Below the pieces are notes generated by a model. The model saw nothing but the letters and a program-made list of their open reading frames with translations, was not told the DNA's origin and did not search any database. From the NCBI RefSeq assembly GCF_036860695.1, contig NZ_JAYKGJ010000001.1, positions 372,001-436,000 on the forward strand: DNA of 64,000 bases, written 5' to 3'. Shown piece after piece: positions 62,490 through 64,000 of this stretch. How positions within the stretch are numbered: the first letter of the stretch is position 1; each line of letters starts with the position of its first letter. The DNA is from Rosettibacter firmus. GTDB lineage: Bacteria > Bacteroidota > Ignavibacteria > Ignavibacteriales > Melioribacteraceae. The translations under genes and the position numbers were made by a program.

Positions 62490-63566
62490 TCATCTTGGAC
62501 GAAAATTTCCAGATATGATAGAAGTTCTATCCAGTTCTAAATGATTCAAAATTCCCGTTAAATCAGAGAAACTTATAGCATTCCCATTTTCATCAAAGAA
62601 TTGTATTTGTTCAAAATTAATATTACCACTTCTAAGAATATTTAAAGCATCTTCATCTATATGATCCCGAAGTAAATTTATTAATCGTTCTAATTCTATA
62701 TTAGTTACTTTTTCTATATTTGTAATTTCACTGGCATCTGATATTTGTTTCCCAATTCTAAATGAAACTATAGGGCTCATCAACTCATCGGGACCACCAG
62801 GCCTATTCACAACTGCTTTTATAGCCAGAACAATAGTTGTATCACTAATAAGTTCCCTATCGAGGTAATCAACTAAATTAATACTGGAAGTATCTTCAAC
62901 TTCTTTATTATTAACCAGAGGATTTCCTGAATTAAGAGCTTGTTCATAAGTCTCACCCGGTTTTAGATAATTAGCTAAAATTTTGTAAGAATTAGCACCA
63001 AGAGATTTCGTCCATGTAACCAGTATTGAACCAATATTTTCAACACTCCCTTCATTTGGAGATAAAATAATTGGGGGAGAAGGATTCAGAAATATCAATT
63101 CTTTTGAATCGCTACTTACCAAGGTAGGATTATCAACAGGATAATAAAGATTTACTTCAATATTAAAAATCCCTGTTGGTTTTGCTATTTCTCTAATTTC
63201 AGAAACTATATTATCATTATACTCTTTTTTTACCAGTTCAATATCTTTATTTAGTTCGTCATTACTAAATATCCTTGAAATAAATGGTTTAGTTCTAAAC
63301 TCTGCTACTTTTACAGGTGCTTTATTTAGTTCTTTCCTCCATTCAATTTTACCTTCAACAATTACTTCTATACCTGGAGGATTAATAATTACCTGCATAA
63401 TTCGTGGCTGGTTTTGAAGATTTTCTTCAATAGCCAATGCAGCAAAATCAATAGTAGATAAATCGCCAAGGATATTTAATTGTATAGTTGGTGTTTGAGC
63501 TTTAACTATTGATATATATAAAATAAAAAAGAAAAAATAACATATTCGTTTTAAAACGTCTTCCAT
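62490..63566 (-). CDS. Secreted hypothetical protein
   Basis: About 358 aa. ATG 63566 has a GGAGG box; the longer frame from 63593 uses TTG. The signal peptide is MEDVLKRICYFFFFILYISI followed by VKAQ. The mature part is beta-rich with two Ig/FN3-like regions, e.g. PPIILSPNEGSVENIGSILV. It ends with acidic helices. First gene visible of the FecR-cyclase group. Family not recognised. Confidence 0.68.
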   Translation of the reverse strand: MEDVLKRICYFFFFILYISIVKAQTPTIQLNILGDLSTIDFAALAIEENLQNQPRIMQVIINPPGIEVIVEGKIEWRKELNKAPVKVAEFRTKPFISRIFSNDELNKDIELVKKEYNDNIVSEIREIAKPTGIFNIEVNLYYPVDNPTLVSSDSKELIFLNPSPPIILSPNEGSVENIGSILVTWTKSLGANSYKILANYLKPGETYEQALNSGNPLVNNKEVEDTSSINLVDYLDRELISDTTIVLAIKAVVNRPGGPDELMSPIVSFRIGKQISDASEITNIEKVTNIELERLINLLRDHIDEDALNILRSGNINFEQIQFFDENGNAISFSDLTGILNHLELDRTSIISGNFRPR

Positions 63567-63769
63567 ACATTCCCTCCTATAAATTAATTCCAAATATAAA
63601 TATCTGCTAAATAAAGTAAATATTTATTTGAATTATAACAAGACTAAATTTGTGATTTAAACTAAACTACAGTGACTGGATAATAGTTTTGAAACAGTAG
63701 GAGTAAATTTTTATTGTAATAAATAAAATTACTATTTTAAGAGAAGTGCCCCCCTCCAGAATAAAAAAA

Positions 63770-64000
63770 TTAATTTACTTTTGGTTCTTTTCCCGGATTA
63801 ATAAATCCAAATTGTGGAGCTGGCTGTAAATCGATATTAATTTCACCAAAACGAGCTTCATATTTTTCAATATTATCTTTTAAGGCACGCATTAACATTT
63901 TTGCATGTTGAGGAGTAGTAATTATTCTTGCTAATACTTTAGCTTTAGGAACACCCGGAACTACTCTTGTAAAATCAATTATAAATTCAGCTGGAGAATG
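63770..64000 (-). CDS. DUF3467-family protein (partial)
   Basis: 76 residues are visible, running off the right edge at the N-terminal side. They read EFIIDFTRVVPGVPKAKVLA, then RIITTPQHAKMLMRALKDNI and EKYEARFGEI, matching DUF3467 (small cytoplasmic protein of unknown function). A 203-nt gap separates it from the secreted-protein gene; nothing recognisable lies there. Confidence 0.82.
   Translation of the reverse strand, partial: HSPAEFIIDFTRVVPGVPKAKVLARIITTPQHAKMLMRALKDNIEKYEARFGEINIDLQPAPQFGFINPGKEPKVN

Overview
The window (64 kb, strongly A+T-rich, almost all genes on the minus strand) looks like a chromosome segment of an Ignavibacteriota/Bacteroidota-like bacterium. The pointers are many Shine-Dalgarno sites of the GGAGG type, a fused assimilatory nitrate reductase next to a rubredoxin-tailed partner, a FecR/CHASE2-cyclase/outer-membrane-protein group, and numerous small dispersed palindromes. 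The taxonomic assignment is inference from protein style, not from a marker gene.

Layout. 1-7.7 kb: a leftward nitrate assimilation operon (NarK-type transporter, nitrate reductase fused to an FAD/BFD module, rubredoxin-tailed protein, MoaD, MoaE, start of NirB). 7.7-7.9 kb: a compact three-stem RNA-like element. 8.2-11.9 kb: a large multi-PAS sensor kinase. 12-19.3 kb: a decayed CRISPR region with a repeat family of about 27-30 nt, several copies split by small palindromes, a cas1-cas2 pair, a TPR protein and two tiny Cys-rich proteins. 19.5-21.9 kb: a lipoprotein, a coiled-coil membrane protein and a 52-aa gene.

22.3-46.2 kb is a defence island with two complete type III CRISPR systems. 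The first is III-A: cas6, spoVG-like, csm1-csm5, then a Csx1-type CARF-HEPN RNase, a Card1/Can2 CARF nuclease and an NE0113-family CARF protein. A GxxExxY gene flanked by small repeats sits between csm5 and csx1. The second is III-B: cmr1-cmr6 with an embedded CARF-RelE protein, a second cas6, a frameshifted cas1, cas2 and an 11-repeat array. Both Cas10 proteins keep the GGDD cyclase motif, so both should make cyclic oligoadenylate (cOA) signals. Only the III-A Cas10 has an HD nuclease.

The most unusual part is the four-gene operon immediately upstream of cmr1 (46.5-49.95 kb): a MazF/PemK-like protein, a sigma-factor-like protein, an SH3-like/unknown protein, and a Lon-type peptidase domain fused to a Csx3-like cOA-binding domain. 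This resembles the CalpL/CalpT/CalpS protease-sigma cascade, but with Csx3 in place of SAVED as the presumed sensor. It is the best candidate here for an undescribed system.

50.1-64 kb returns to ordinary chromosome: tmRNA, cob(I)alamin adenosyltransferase, YgfZ, a lipoprotein, an M20 peptidase, LptF/LptG, a CHASE2 cyclase with an outer-membrane-like protein, a FecR protein, a secreted protein and a DUF3467 protein cut by the window edge.
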